From NCBI RefSeq assembly GCF_002165625.1, contig NZ_NGNS01000013.1, forward strand, positions 57,658 through 121,657: a DNA stretch of 64,000 nucleotides, read 5' to 3'. The notes beneath the pieces were generated by a model. It worked only from the letters and a program-made list of their open reading frames with translations. It had not been told where the DNA came from and made no database searches. Numbering within the stretch: position 1 is the first letter of the stretch; the number at the start of each line of letters is the position of its first letter. The position numbers were made by a program, and so were the translations under genes. The DNA is from Neiella marina. Its GTDB lineage: Bacteria; Pseudomonadota; Gammaproteobacteria; Enterobacterales; Neiellaceae. Shown here in pieces: positions 40,170 to 50,197 of this stretch.

Positions 40170-41690
40170 GTGATTGTGGTAGTTGGTTTGTTGAAACGTT
40201 GTACAAATAATGGCTTAGTTGGTTTGTTATTGGGCTTGCTGTTGGCAGGCTGTCAAAGCACTTCAGAGATTAGCGAATCGACCGCCCAACAAGTAGTCAC
40301 TCCAGTAGAGCCACCGGCGGTCGAAGCCGCCCCCGAACCCACTGCACCAACCCAAGCAGAGCTATATCTTTGGCACCACATGCGCGATGGATTCGCTCTT
40401 GCTGAGCAATCGCACCCAGCAATCGACAAGGAGCGCAAGCGTTACTTACGACATAAGGATGTGATTGCCGAAATTGATAGACGTGCAGGGGCTTATCTCG
40501 CCGTCATCATCGAGCAGCTAGAGCAACATCAGATGCCACTCGAGATTGCCATGCTGCCGTTTGTCGAAAGCGGCTTTGACCCATACGCATACAGTCATGG
40601 TGGTGCCGTGGGCATGTGGCAGTTTATGCCAGCGACGGCAAAGCGCTTCGGCTTGGCAAATGACTGGTGGTTTGATGGCCGCCGCGACATCTACTTATCC
40701 ACTCTGGCAGCGATCGATTATCTGAAGTATCTGCACAACATGTTTGATGGCGACTGGCTATTGGCCTTGGCTGCATACAATAGCGGCGAAGGCCGAGTAA
40801 AACGTGCGGTGAAGAAGAATAAACGTCGCGGCAAAGCAACTGATTTTTTCTCGCTTAAACTACCCTCAGAGACAACTGCTTACGTTCCTCGTTTGTTAGC
40901 AATTACTGACATCATTAGAAACGCCGAACAATACAATATGGCGTTACCAGAACGACCCAATCAGCAAACTTTGGTGGCCATCGATGTTGGCAGTCAGATT
41001 GAACTAGCGATAGTCGCAGAACTTGCTGATATGAGCTTGAAACAAATTGCCGAATTAAATCCTGGCTATAACCGCTGGGCCACCGCTCCAACTAAATCCA
41101 ATATGTTGCTGATCCCGCAAAGTCAGCAAGCACAGCTTGAAGCAGGGTTGGCTCAATTACCCGCCGAGCAACGAGTGAGCTGGCAGCGCTATCAAATTCG
41201 CCCAGGTGACAGCCTAGAGCGCATTGCGAAGAAACATCACACAACAGTCAATGTGTTGATGACTGCCAACAACCTCAACAGTCATATCATCCGAGCAGGT
41301 CGTCATTTGATGATTCCTCTGGGCGACGAAGCACGATTGCCTCCGCTACGAATGGCAGAGGACAAACCAACCAAGTACCAAGTTCAGCGAGGTGATAGCC
41401 TGTGGCTGATTGCCCGTCGCTATAAGGTAAAACATCAGGATATCGCTCGATGGAACGGCTTAAGTAGCAATATGCTCAAACCAGGTCAAACATTGACCAT
41501 CTACACCAATGAGCCGCAACACCAAACCAAAACAGTGCGCTACAAAGTGCGTAACGGCGATTCGTTGAGCCTGATTGCCAAACGTTTCGATGTCAGCGTA
41601 TCGGCCCTCAAACGTTGGAATTCTCTGACCTCAGATTTTTTGCGAGCGGGTCAGCGATTGAAAATTGAAGTCAACCTGACCAGCGGTTAA
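40170..41690 (+). CDS. mltD: membrane-bound lytic murein transglycosylase D
   Basis: 506 residues, GTG start (TTG 40188 is an alternative). Lipobox LLAGC anchors it. The family 1 transglycosylase domain has catalytic Glu133 (FVESGFDPYA), GAVGMWQFMPATAKRFGL and LAAYNSGEGRV. Three LysM repeats follow (near residues 343-390, 407-450 and 457-504), which bind peptidoglycan. The yafS-gloB-mltD order is conserved. Confidence 0.95.
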   Translation: MIVVVGLLKRCTNNGLVGLLLGLLLAGCQSTSEISESTAQQVVTPVEPPAVEAAPEPTAPTQAELYLWHHMRDGFALAEQSHPAIDKERKRYLRHKDVIAEIDRRAGAYLAVIIEQLEQHQMPLEIAMLPFVESGFDPYAYSHGGAVGMWQFMPATAKRFGLANDWWFDGRRDIYLSTLAAIDYLKYLHNMFDGDWLLALAAYNSGEGRVKRAVKKNKRRGKATDFFSLKLPSETTAYVPRLLAITDIIRNAEQYNMALPERPNQQTLVAIDVGSQIELAIVAELADMSLKQIAELNPGYNRWATAPTKSNMLLIPQSQQAQLEAGLAQLPAEQRVSWQRYQIRPGDSLERIAKKHHTTVNVLMTANNLNSHIIRAGRHLMIPLGDEARLPPLRMAEDKPTKYQVQRGDSLWLIARRYKVKHQDIARWNGLSSNMLKPGQTLTIYTNEPQHQTKTVRYKVRNGDSLSLIAKRFDVSVSALKRWNSLTSDFLRAGQRLKIEVNLTSG

Positions 41691-41788
41691 CCAATCGTTC
41701 ACAGAAAAATAACCAAGTATTTCCTGTCAGCTTGGCGCTAGCTTGATTACACTCTTGAGCATTGCCTTTGCTTAGACGAGAACACTGA

Positions 41789-43795
41789 GTGGTTAGCAAC
41801 AAACAGCTTCAGCGGTTATCTAATCTTTCACATCGGTTTGCTCGAACAGCAGCTTTTGCTGCTGTACTTGCACTTGGTGCATTTCCGACTTGGTCTAACT
41901 CTGCACCAGTTGAACAACAGCTCCGCATTGAGTTAGCTGATATTCCAGAGCAGCAACAACAGCATTATGACAAAGCACGTCAAGCTCTGCGCAAAGGCCA
42001 CATTAGCAAGTACAAATCTCTGCGTAAGCAACTTGATGAGCACCCGCTGGCCATTTACCTTGATTACTATTATCTCGGTGATCGACTAAAGCAACTCAAG
42101 GCCAGCCAAGTTGCCGATTTTATCGAGCGAGCCGAAGGGTCTCCTTTGGCGCCGCGACTGCAACGACGATACCTGAGCTACATTGGCCCCAAGAGGCGCT
42201 GGCGAGACTTCTTAACCGTTAGCCCAACCGAGCCAACAGCGACCGAGTTGCGTTGTTATTATCATCGAGCGCAACTACAACAGGGTAGCAAGCAAGTTGG
42301 CTATGATGGTGCCGAGAGTCTCTGGCTCAGTGGTACATCACAACCGAAAGCTTGCGATGTGTTGTTTGATGAGTGGACCAAAGCAGGACTGCGCACCAAC
42401 GAGCAGATCTGGGAACGGATGCTTTTGGCATTCGATGCCAAAGAGCGTGGTTTGCTGTCTTATTTGAGTCGCAAGCTGAACGGCAACTACCGTCCTTATG
42501 GCGATCAGCTATGGTCGGTTTATAACAGCCCCAATCGAATCAAAAATCACAGCTCATTCAAACAAGACAACAGCGAAAGTCGCGCCATCATTAGTGCCGC
42601 TTTACGCAAGCTCGCACGAACGTCGCCGCAAACAGCAATCAACCTCTGGCAGCATTATCAACAACAACTATCTTTTACCACCGCGCAAAAAGCGGCGATT
42701 GAGAAGCAGATTGTCCGCTATGCCTACGCTCGTAAAGATGCCAAAGCAAGTGCTTGGGCCGACACTCGATTAAAGGCCCTATCGAGTAATGATTTGACCG
42801 AGCGCCGAATCCGTCAACAACTCAAGAAGCAAGACTGGTCAGCGGTGCAACAGTTGATTGAAGCACTCAGCCCAGAACAACAGCAGTCCGAACGTTGGCA
42901 GTACTGGTTAGCAAAAATCGACAATATCCATGGGCGACACCAAGTAGCAACGCAGCGACTTGAAGCGATTGCCGACAAGCGCAATTATTACGCTTACTTG
43001 GCCGCAGACGAGTTGGGCCGAGACTACCAACTTGCTGCCAACACGCCGCAACCCACTCAAGCAAGCACCGAATTGCTAGCTAGCTCCAAAGGGCTCGCTC
43101 GAGTCAGAGCGTTAATGAGCAATGAGCAGCACAACGATGCTAACTCAGAATGGATTTACTTACTCCGCTATAGCTCGGATGACAAGCGTGTCGCGCTATC
43201 TCATTATGCGTTGCAGCAAGGTTGGTGGCATTTTGCCATTTCCGCCGCCATCCGCGCTCGAATTTGGGATGCAGTCGATTTGCGCTTTCCCATCGCCTAC
43301 CAAGATCTGTTCGACACCTTTGCCGATATGCGCAAGGTCGACGATACCTTATTGATGGCTATCGCAAGGCGAGAAAGTAGCTACAACCGTTACGCTCGCT
43401 CGCCTAAGGATGCTCGCGGACTCATGCAGCTAATGCCAGCCACAGCAAAAGAAACGGCTCGCAAAATCAATCTGCGTTACCGCGGGGTCAAAACCTTGTA
43501 TCAGCCAGAAACTAACATCCGTTTGGGCTCAGCCTACATGCAACGCTTGCTAAAACAGTTCAAGCAAAACAGGGTACTCGCCATTGCGTCATACAACGCA
43601 GGTCCGCATCGCATCAAGAGTTGGCTAAACGATGATACACCGCTGCCGTTTGACGTTTGGGTCGAAACCATCCCGTTTAGAGAAACGAGAGATTATGTTC
43701 AGGCCGTGCTGGCATATCAGGTGATTTATGCCAAGGGTATGGCTCAGGACGACTTTCAAATGCTTACCGAAACAGAAAAAGGTGCGGTTTATTGA
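41789..43795 (+). CDS. slt: soluble lytic murein transglycosylase
   Basis: 668 residues, GTG start. Signal peptide (about 1-36), then a long alpha-helical superhelix (the U-shaped domain of Slt70), a linker, and a C-terminal SLT domain with catalytic Glu529 (ARRESSYN), GLMQLMPATAKETA and IASYNAGPHRIKSWL. It cleaves murein with 1,6-anhydro bond formation in the periplasm. Directly after mltD, 98 bases apart: two transglycosylases in tandem. Confidence 0.94.
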   Translation: MVSNKQLQRLSNLSHRFARTAAFAAVLALGAFPTWSNSAPVEQQLRIELADIPEQQQQHYDKARQALRKGHISKYKSLRKQLDEHPLAIYLDYYYLGDRLKQLKASQVADFIERAEGSPLAPRLQRRYLSYIGPKRRWRDFLTVSPTEPTATELRCYYHRAQLQQGSKQVGYDGAESLWLSGTSQPKACDVLFDEWTKAGLRTNEQIWERMLLAFDAKERGLLSYLSRKLNGNYRPYGDQLWSVYNSPNRIKNHSSFKQDNSESRAIISAALRKLARTSPQTAINLWQHYQQQLSFTTAQKAAIEKQIVRYAYARKDAKASAWADTRLKALSSNDLTERRIRQQLKKQDWSAVQQLIEALSPEQQQSERWQYWLAKIDNIHGRHQVATQRLEAIADKRNYYAYLAADELGRDYQLAANTPQPTQASTELLASSKGLARVRALMSNEQHNDANSEWIYLLRYSSDDKRVALSHYALQQGWWHFAISAAIRARIWDAVDLRFPIAYQDLFDTFADMRKVDDTLLMAIARRESSYNRYARSPKDARGLMQLMPATAKETARKINLRYRGVKTLYQPETNIRLGSAYMQRLLKQFKQNRVLAIASYNAGPHRIKSWLNDDTPLPFDVWVETIPFRETRDYVQAVLAYQVIYAKGMAQDDFQMLTETEKGAVY

Positions 43796-43955
43796 TGCAT
43801 GAAGCAAAATTCACCGAGCCGGGCGTGCGAAACCACAATGCTTTGTGATTTGTACAGTCCCTCTGGCAATAATCTCGCCTTAGCTATTGAGTTCATTGGC
43901 TTGTCGCTTTAGCATGCGTGGCTGATTTCATTTTCCAGCAAACAACCCAACCGAT

Positions 43956-45323
43956 ATGGTTCGCCAGACTCGAACAGCTTCGTTGTACAGCGCTCGCAAC
44001 ATCTCAATTTTCGCCATTCCTTCGTTAATCGGCGTTGCGCTTTTTATGCTGCCTGTCCCCTACCAAGGCGGCTTGACTATTCCGATCGCGATACTGGCAA
44101 AATGGATCCAACAGTTTCTCGGCGGCAATATCACGTCACTCATTGCCGCAGTCGTGGTTTTGGCAACGCTGGCGTCTGTCTTTACCAAAACGTTGGCACC
44201 AAGGTGGGTAACCAAAGATCCATTTTTGAATGCCTTGCTCAACGTGTCGCCGATCTGGTTTGTTGTCCGCTGCTTTGGCGCAGTTTTCGTGCTACTGGCA
44301 TTTTTTAAAGTTGGCCCGGAGTTGATTTACTCCGACGTCACCGGTGGTTTGGTGTTGTATGAGTTGATGCCAGTCCTACTCGCGGTGTTTTTGTTGGCCG
44401 GATTACTACTGCCGTTGTTATTGAACTTCGGCTTGCTGGAGCTATTTGGCACCCTACTGACCAAAATTATGCGGCCGATTTTTGGCTTGCCAGGGCGCTC
44501 AGCAATTGATTGCATGGCATCTTGGTTAGGCGATGGCTCAGTTGGCATATTACTTACCAGCAAACAGTATGAAGCCAAATACTACACCCAGAAAGAAGCG
44601 GCAATTATTGGCACCACCTTCTCTGCCGTCTCCATTACCTTTTCGTTAGTAGTCATCACTCAGGTTAAACTCGAACACTTGTTTGCCCCGTTTTATCTGA
44701 CCGTATGTCTCGCTGGCTTCGTCGCCGCCATTATCGTGCCCAAGCTGCCACCACTGCGGAATAAAAAGGATTGCTTTATCGACGGCACCACTCGTGATGA
44801 CAATGCCGAGCAAACACCGCCAGAGCAAAGTTTATGGGGCTGGGGAATGGAGCGCGCACTGACCAAAGCCAGCCAAGTCCAAAGCTTCCGTCAGGTGTTT
44901 TTCGAAGGGGTCCGTAACGCCATCGATATGGTATTTGGAATTCTACCTGTCGTCATGGCCATTGGTACCACAGCACTGATCATTGCCGAGTACACCGCTA
45001 TTTTTGACTATCTCGGCATGCCATTTGTGCCGCTGTTAGAACTGATGCAAATTCCCGAAGCGCAAGCTGCCTCCAAGACCGTGATGGTTGGCTTCGCTGA
45101 TATGTTCATCCCGTCAATTCTGGCTGCCAGTATTGACCATGAACTGACTCGTTTTGTTATTGCTGCCATGTCGGTCACCCAGTTGATTTACATGTCAGAA
45201 GTTGGTGCTTTGTTACTAGGGAGTCAAATTCCCATCAAATTGTGGGAACTATTCGTGGTGTTCCTACTCAGAACTTTGGTAACCTTGCCCGTTATCTGCC
45301 TGATGGCTCATTTGGTCTTGTAA
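43956..45323 (+). CDS. YjiH family membrane protein (nucleoside-recognition/Gate domain)
   Basis: 455 residues with about ten membrane segments. Pattern of YjiH: early PSLIGVALFMLPVPYQGGLTIPIAILAKWI, Gate-domain segments GLPGRSAIDCMASWLGDGSVGILLTSKQY and the later MVGFADMFIPSILAA. Substrate unknown; Gate-domain proteins include nucleoside transporters. A stand-alone gene between slt and a lipoprotein gene. Confidence 0.85.
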   Translation: MVRQTRTASLYSARNISIFAIPSLIGVALFMLPVPYQGGLTIPIAILAKWIQQFLGGNITSLIAAVVVLATLASVFTKTLAPRWVTKDPFLNALLNVSPIWFVVRCFGAVFVLLAFFKVGPELIYSDVTGGLVLYELMPVLLAVFLLAGLLLPLLLNFGLLELFGTLLTKIMRPIFGLPGRSAIDCMASWLGDGSVGILLTSKQYEAKYYTQKEAAIIGTTFSAVSITFSLVVITQVKLEHLFAPFYLTVCLAGFVAAIIVPKLPPLRNKKDCFIDGTTRDDNAEQTPPEQSLWGWGMERALTKASQVQSFRQVFFEGVRNAIDMVFGILPVVMAIGTTALIIAEYTAIFDYLGMPFVPLLELMQIPEAQAASKTVMVGFADMFIPSILAASIDHELTRFVIAAMSVTQLIYMSEVGALLLGSQIPIKLWELFVVFLLRTLVTLPVICLMAHLVL

Positions 45324-45431
45324 AAAGGGCTTCTTAAGGAACGAGATTTTACAAGCTTATTTAGTAGTGCAGTCGAGTGTCTGAAGGTAATCAGCCCTCA
45401 ATTTGCTGTTTGAACCAGAGAAAGAAGATTT

Positions 45432-46832
45432 ATGCTTAAAAACAATTTATATCCTGCGCTGGCTCTTTCCTTTGCTACCGCAATGCTGACTGCCTGTGGC
45501 GGCGGCGGCGGCAACAACAACGAGAAAAGTGACGACGTTAACGAGACGCGTATTCAGGTTTACAACGCCTCGCCAAACAGCACAGGCTTAACCTACGAAT
45601 TTGAAAAAAATAACGAAACCACTCACATCGCTAGCTTCATTACCTTCGGCGATGCCAGTGGCTTAACTCAAGTATCGAAAAACGGCACTCACGAAGTAAC
45701 CGTCTCTGGTATCGATGCCAACGGTGACCGTGAAGATATTCTCGAAGACGTTGAAGTGAACATCCGCAATGACCAGCGGAACATTGTTTTTACCTACGGC
45801 ATCTATCCTGAAATTGCGCTGGCTGAATTCGATTTCAACCTCAATGACCTGTTCGATGACACCATGCGTTTTCTGGTCGCTGACTTTAAAGTCAACAGCC
45901 CAGGCTACGACGTTTATGTTGGCATTGCCGATGAAGGCTTTTCAGCAGCTGAGCTTTGGGCAACCAGTGTCCCTGGCACTATGTTCGAAGTCGGTGACTT
46001 TGAAACCGATACTTACGATATCTATCTGACCAGCACCGGTACCACTGACATTCTGTTTACCGCAGAAGATGTCAACATGGAAGCGGAAACCGGCTACATC
46101 ATTGTATTGCGTGATACCTTTGGCCCAAGCAACTCGGGTGTTGCCATCGACAAGATGACCAGCTCGTCAACTGTGGTTAGCTATGAAGATGCCTTCGGCG
46201 CGGCCCAGTATCGTTTCATGAACTTGATTGACCAAACCGTTAACTCGCAAATTGTCTCAGGTGACGATACTTACACCCAAGATGACATCGCGCCATACAC
46301 GGCGAGCCCGTATGACGTGGTTAACTACAACGACTACAAGATCTTCCTAACTGACGAGAGCGATGAGGAAATCTACCGTGGCGTTGTCATGAGCCTGCCA
46401 CAAAACGCAACAATGGGTGCGGCGATTTATCACGACAAAGAAGATGCAGTGAAAGTGCTGACCTTCCCTGAGTCGGTTCGTCAGTTGACTTATCAGGTTG
46501 ATGTTAATTTCGTTAACCTAACCACAGATATCGATCAGGTAGACGTCTACTTCGTTGAAGAAGGCAAAACCATTGAAACCACGCCTTACACCTTCCAAAG
46601 TGTTGACTTTGAAGAAGTGGAGACAGGCAACCTGCCAACCAACAGCTATCGCGTTAATGTCGTGATTGAAACTGAAGATCACACCTTGGAAATGGTTTAC
46701 CAATCAGAAATGTTCGATTTCCAAGATGACTTCAACTACACCATGTTGTTGTACAACGATCCAGACACGCCATTTGGTTACAACGTCATGTTCGCTGGTG
46801 CTGATGCCTCAGTGAATACATTGAATCAATAA
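45432..46832 (+). CDS. DUF4397 domain lipoprotein
   Basis: 466 residues. Lipobox LTAC followed by a Gly-rich linker; the mature protein is acidic and beta-rich. RIQVYNASPNSTGLTYEFE is the start of a DUF4397 domain, and FRFMNL/VNFVNLT-like segments suggest further repeats (about residues 255 and 350). Likely on the cell surface or periplasmic face of the outer membrane. Function unknown. Confidence 0.82.
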   Translation: MLKNNLYPALALSFATAMLTACGGGGGNNNEKSDDVNETRIQVYNASPNSTGLTYEFEKNNETTHIASFITFGDASGLTQVSKNGTHEVTVSGIDANGDREDILEDVEVNIRNDQRNIVFTYGIYPEIALAEFDFNLNDLFDDTMRFLVADFKVNSPGYDVYVGIADEGFSAAELWATSVPGTMFEVGDFETDTYDIYLTSTGTTDILFTAEDVNMEAETGYIIVLRDTFGPSNSGVAIDKMTSSSTVVSYEDAFGAAQYRFMNLIDQTVNSQIVSGDDTYTQDDIAPYTASPYDVVNYNDYKIFLTDESDEEIYRGVVMSLPQNATMGAAIYHDKEDAVKVLTFPESVRQLTYQVDVNFVNLTTDIDQVDVYFVEEGKTIETTPYTFQSVDFEEVETGNLPTNSYRVNVVIETEDHTLEMVYQSEMFDFQDDFNYTMLLYNDPDTPFGYNVMFAGADASVNTLNQ

Positions 46833-46852
46833 TCAGTGGTACTGAAAAAGCA

Positions 46853-46888
46853 TGAAAAAAAGGGAGCCTAACGGCTCCCTTTTTATTT
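46853..46888. terminator. bidirectional terminator between DUF4397 gene and metY
   Basis: AGGGAGCC (46861-46868), TAAC loop, GGCTCCCT (46873-46880), A-run before and T-run after; works for both converging genes. Confidence 0.92.
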
Positions 46889-46913
46889 CAACTTTTTAAC
46901 TGACGCGGTCAAG

Positions 46914-48185
46914 CTAGATCGCCGCAAACGCTTGCTCTAAATCAGCCAGAATATCGTCGGCGTGTTCGATGCCAACACAAATCCGGATGGTCTCAGGCTT
47001 CACCCCAGCAGCGGCCTGTTCTTGCTCAGATAACTGACGATGGGTGGTCGATGCTGGGTGGCAAGCCAGTGTTTTAGCATCACCAATATTGACCAAGCGC
47101 TTCACTAACTCCAGCGCATCATAAAACTTCACCCCGGCATCAAATCCACCCTTGATACCAAAAGTGAGCAATGAGGCTGGTGTGCCCTTGCAGTACTGCT
47201 GAGCGAGTTGGTGGTATGGGTCATCGTCCAACCCTGCATAGCTGACCCACTCGACTTGTGGGTGTTGCTTCAAGAACTGAGCAACCGCGACTGCATTTTC
47301 ACAATGACGTTCCATTCGAAGTGCCAGAGTTTCCAAGCCTTGCAAGATCAGAAAGGCATTCATCGGAGAGATTGCCGAACCGGTATTGCGTAGCGGTACA
47401 GTCCGGGCCCGACCAATGTAGGCCGCCTCTGCAAACGCTTCGGTATAAACCACACCATGATAAGAAGGTTCAGGCTGATTAAATACGGGATAACGCTCTT
47501 TGTGCTCTGCCCAAGGAAACTTACCCGAGTCGACAATGATGCCACCGATCGAAGTACCGTGACCGCCAACATACTTCGTCAGAGAATGCACCACAATATC
47601 AGCACCATACTCAATTGGATTACAAAGGATAGGCGTGGCAACGGTATTATCGACGATTACCGCAACCCCATGTTTGTGGGCTGCCTGACAAATAGCCTCC
47701 AAATCAACAATATTGCCTGCTGGATTGCCAATCGTTTCAAGATAAACCGCTTTAGTTTTGTCATCAATCAAAGCTTCAATGGCAGCAGCAGAGTCATCGA
47801 TGGCAAAACGAACATCGATGCCCTGACTCGGCAGCATGTGGGCAAACAAAGTGTAAGTGCCACCATAAAGTTGCGGCACACTGATGATGTTGTCGCCTTG
47901 CTGAGCCAGAGTCTGCACGGCATACGTGATTGCCGCCATACCAGAGCTTACCGCCAGGGCTGCGATACCGCCCTCTAAAGCTGCCATACGCTGCTCTAGC
48001 ACATCATTAGTAGGGTTCATGATGCGAGTGTAAATATTGCCTGGTACCGCCAAATCAAACAGATCTGCACCATGCTGCGCTGAATCGAATTCATATGACA
48101 CCGTTTGATATATAGGTACGGCAACCGATTTAGTCGTTGGATCGGTTTGATATCCAGCGTGAATGGCCAGGGTTTCCTTTTTCAT
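46914..48185 (-). CDS. metY: O-acetylhomoserine sulfhydrylase
   Basis: 423 residues. PLP enzyme of the Cys/Met metabolism family making homocysteine from O-acetylhomoserine and sulfide. ETLAIHAGYQTDPTTKSVAVPIYQTVSYEF is typical of MetY; tyrosine in YTRIMNPTNDVLE, PLP Lys in VHSLTKYVGGHGTSIGG. A direct-sulfhydrylation methionine route is implied. I found no convincing MetJ box array upstream. Confidence 0.94.
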   Translation of the reverse strand: MKKETLAIHAGYQTDPTTKSVAVPIYQTVSYEFDSAQHGADLFDLAVPGNIYTRIMNPTNDVLEQRMAALEGGIAALAVSSGMAAITYAVQTLAQQGDNIISVPQLYGGTYTLFAHMLPSQGIDVRFAIDDSAAAIEALIDDKTKAVYLETIGNPAGNIVDLEAICQAAHKHGVAVIVDNTVATPILCNPIEYGADIVVHSLTKYVGGHGTSIGGIIVDSGKFPWAEHKERYPVFNQPEPSYHGVVYTEAFAEAAYIGRARTVPLRNTGSAISPMNAFLILQGLETLALRMERHCENAVAVAQFLKQHPQVEWVSYAGLDDDPYHQLAQQYCKGTPASLLTFGIKGGFDAGVKFYDALELVKRLVNIGDAKTLACHPASTTHRQLSEQEQAAAGVKPETIRICVGIEHADDILADLEQAFAAI

Positions 48186-48421
48186 CAGGCTCTCCGTTTT
48201 GCGAGGTCAGTGTTTTGCAGTGACTTTTGAGCGCCATAGATGGCTCGTCAAAAGGCTGCATAGGTAGGTCAATAAATATAATAAAAACAGCGTACTGGAA
48301 GTTGCGTTTCAACAACAAACAGCACAATTATGACTGTCAAATTAGGATAGAAGGTTTTGTTGGCGAAGGAAACTCAGTGGCAATAAATACCACGACTGAT
48401 CAGAGCTGAGAAATGGCAGCA

Positions 48422-48991
48422 CTAGCGACTTAACGCGGCTCGATAAATCGCTAAATTATTAAGCACCGCCTGTTTGGCATCCGTTAACGGCGAAATAGAG
48501 AAGATGGCTTTGGCAGTCACCACCAAGGTTTCGGCAAACTGCTGTGGCGTCAAGCTCTGCTGTGCAAACGAGATCTGTGACTTTTGTTCGGCGGTCGCCA
48601 GCGCAGACACGACAAAATCAGTAATCACCTCGGAATGGGAATCAAAAATATCTTGGCAATGATCACTGGCAGATCTAACCAAGTCACTGAGCACCAATTT
48701 GTCAGTAATTTCCTCAAAGAGTGGTCGTCCCCAGTCAAGCAGCATGGCCTCAAGTTGCTGCCAGATACAATCATAATCAGTGAGATAGCCTGCCAATTTA
48801 CTGTATTGGCTCTCATGCTCATGCTTCAGCAATGCCCTAAATAGCTGCTCTTTGCTACCGAACTGCTTGTGGATCGTCACTCGCGAGATATCGGCATAAC
48901 GGCTAATCATGGCAATGCTACTGGTACTGTAACCATGCTGAAAAAAGCATTGGCGGGCCGCTTTTAAGATTGTTTCGGTACTTGTCAGCAT
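48422..48991 (-). CDS. TetR family repressor of the adjacent RND pump
   Basis: 189 residues. N-terminal helix-turn-helix: ILKAARQCFFQHGYSTSSIAMISRYADISRVTIHKQFGSKEQLFRALL; the C-terminal ligand domain is unassigned. Divergent from the efflux operon, with an inverted repeat in the gap, the usual layout of a local repressor of a drug pump. Confidence 0.9.
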   Translation of the reverse strand: MLTSTETILKAARQCFFQHGYSTSSIAMISRYADISRVTIHKQFGSKEQLFRALLKHEHESQYSKLAGYLTDYDCIWQQLEAMLLDWGRPLFEEITDKLVLSDLVRSASDHCQDIFDSHSEVITDFVVSALATAEQKSQISFAQQSLTPQQFAETLVVTAKAIFSISPLTDAKQAVLNNLAIYRAALSR

Positions 48992-49062
48992 GTCTCAAAT
49001 AACTATGGCGAGGATCGAACTGGCGACAAAGACTAACGACTTTGATCTCAATTGGCAATTTG

Positions 49063-49095
49063 CAAGTTTACACTTTATGAAAATATGTTAACTTG
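49063..49095. promoter_or_regulatory. operator of the TetR/RND divergent promoter
   Basis: Arms CAAGTTTACA (49063-49072) and TGTTAACTTG (49086-49095) are inverted with 9 of 10 matches and a 13-base AT-rich spacer. It sits between the tetR start (48991) and the adaptor start (49133), where a repressor would cover both promoters. Confidence 0.6.
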
Positions 49096-49132
49096 ATAAC
49101 CGTTGTATTTCATTACCACCGAGCGTGCCCCC

Positions 49133-50191
49133 GTGACTCGATTATTTCTTTTGCTCATGCCTCTTTCGATCGCCCTTACAGCTTGTGGGCCAGCCGATAA
49201 ACCGGACGATTTATCCGTACAACCACCGAAAACCGTGCAACTCAGTGCGGTGCAGCAAACCGATAGCACTCAGGCCTATCGCTTTCCTGCCACCGTCACC
49301 GCAGTAAAAACGGTAGAACTCAATTTTGAAGTATCAGGTCGGTTGAAATATGTCGATTTAAAGCAAGGCCAACGGGTGCAAAAAGGCACCTTGCTAGCAG
49401 CCATTGATGCAGCCCCATTTGAGCGGAGCGTTCGAGAAAACCGAGCGCGTCACAAACAAGCACGATTAGAGCTAGAACGCATCCAATCACTTTACAAAAA
49501 GGGTTTGGCTGCCAAACGAGAGCTAGACAACGCCGAAACCCAGTTTGAAATTACCAAAGTCGATCTGGAAAACAGCATTCAAGATTTAAGCTACACCGAG
49601 CTTCGCGCTCCGTTTGATGCCTTGGTCAGTGAACGCCTTGTCGAAGCGGATAGCTACATCGTTACCGGAACAGCCATCACCCGCTTGCAGGATGTGTCAA
49701 AAGTCCATTTTGAAATCAACGTTTCGGAACGCGTTCTGGCGGCCAACATTGATAATAAGATCCTCAGTGCCAAAGCAACTGTCGCCGGCCGCAGTGACAA
49801 TGAGTTTGAACTGGAATATGTGGAACACACTACCGCTGCTGATCCTGTTACCCAAACTTACAAGGTCGTGTTTGCCAGCGAACCACCCGCAGATACCCAT
49901 TTAACACCCGGCATTCGCGCATCTGCCAATGTTGTTGTTGGCCATGCCAATGATTCGTCAGAGCTATATGTACCGCTGAATGCGTTACAAGTTAATCCTG
50001 ATAACTCATATTCAGTGTGGCGCTACAACGCAAAGCAAAAGGTCGTCGAGCAAGTTGCCGTTGAGATTGGTACAACGCACGGTCATATGGTGGTGATCAA
50101 ACACGGTTTGGCGCTCGGCGATCAGGTGGTTTCCGCCGGTGTATCGCAAATGCGTGAAGGCTTAGCAGTAAAACCTTATGTTGCGGAGTAA
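49133..50191 (+). CDS. RND efflux periplasmic adaptor lipoprotein
   Basis: 352 residues from GTG 49133, which begins a clean lipoprotein signal (MTRLFLLLMPLSIALTAC); the ATG at 49103 adds 10 residues before it. Membrane-fusion protein layout: lipoyl halves (VELNFEVSGRLKYVDLKQGQRV and LSYTELRAPFDALVSERLVEADSYI) around a coiled-coil hairpin (residues about 95-150), then beta-barrel. It links the RND pump to an outer-membrane channel, not encoded here. Confidence 0.93.
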   Translation: MTRLFLLLMPLSIALTACGPADKPDDLSVQPPKTVQLSAVQQTDSTQAYRFPATVTAVKTVELNFEVSGRLKYVDLKQGQRVQKGTLLAAIDAAPFERSVRENRARHKQARLELERIQSLYKKGLAAKRELDNAETQFEITKVDLENSIQDLSYTELRAPFDALVSERLVEADSYIVTGTAITRLQDVSKVHFEINVSERVLAANIDNKILSAKATVAGRSDNEFELEYVEHTTAADPVTQTYKVVFASEPPADTHLTPGIRASANVVVGHANDSSELYVPLNALQVNPDNSYSVWRYNAKQKVVEQVAVEIGTTHGHMVVIKHGLALGDQVVSAGVSQMREGLAVKPYVAE

Positions 50192-50197
50192 TGACCT

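Noticed and set aside
47457..47978. 173-codon plus-strand frame opposite metY
   Set aside because: Fully antisense to a confident metY gene, with no start signal or recognisable domain.
48186..48421. MetJ boxes or a SAM riboswitch upstream of metY
   Set aside because: Only weak, isolated resemblance to AGACGTCT; no tandem boxes or riboswitch-like layout could be made out.
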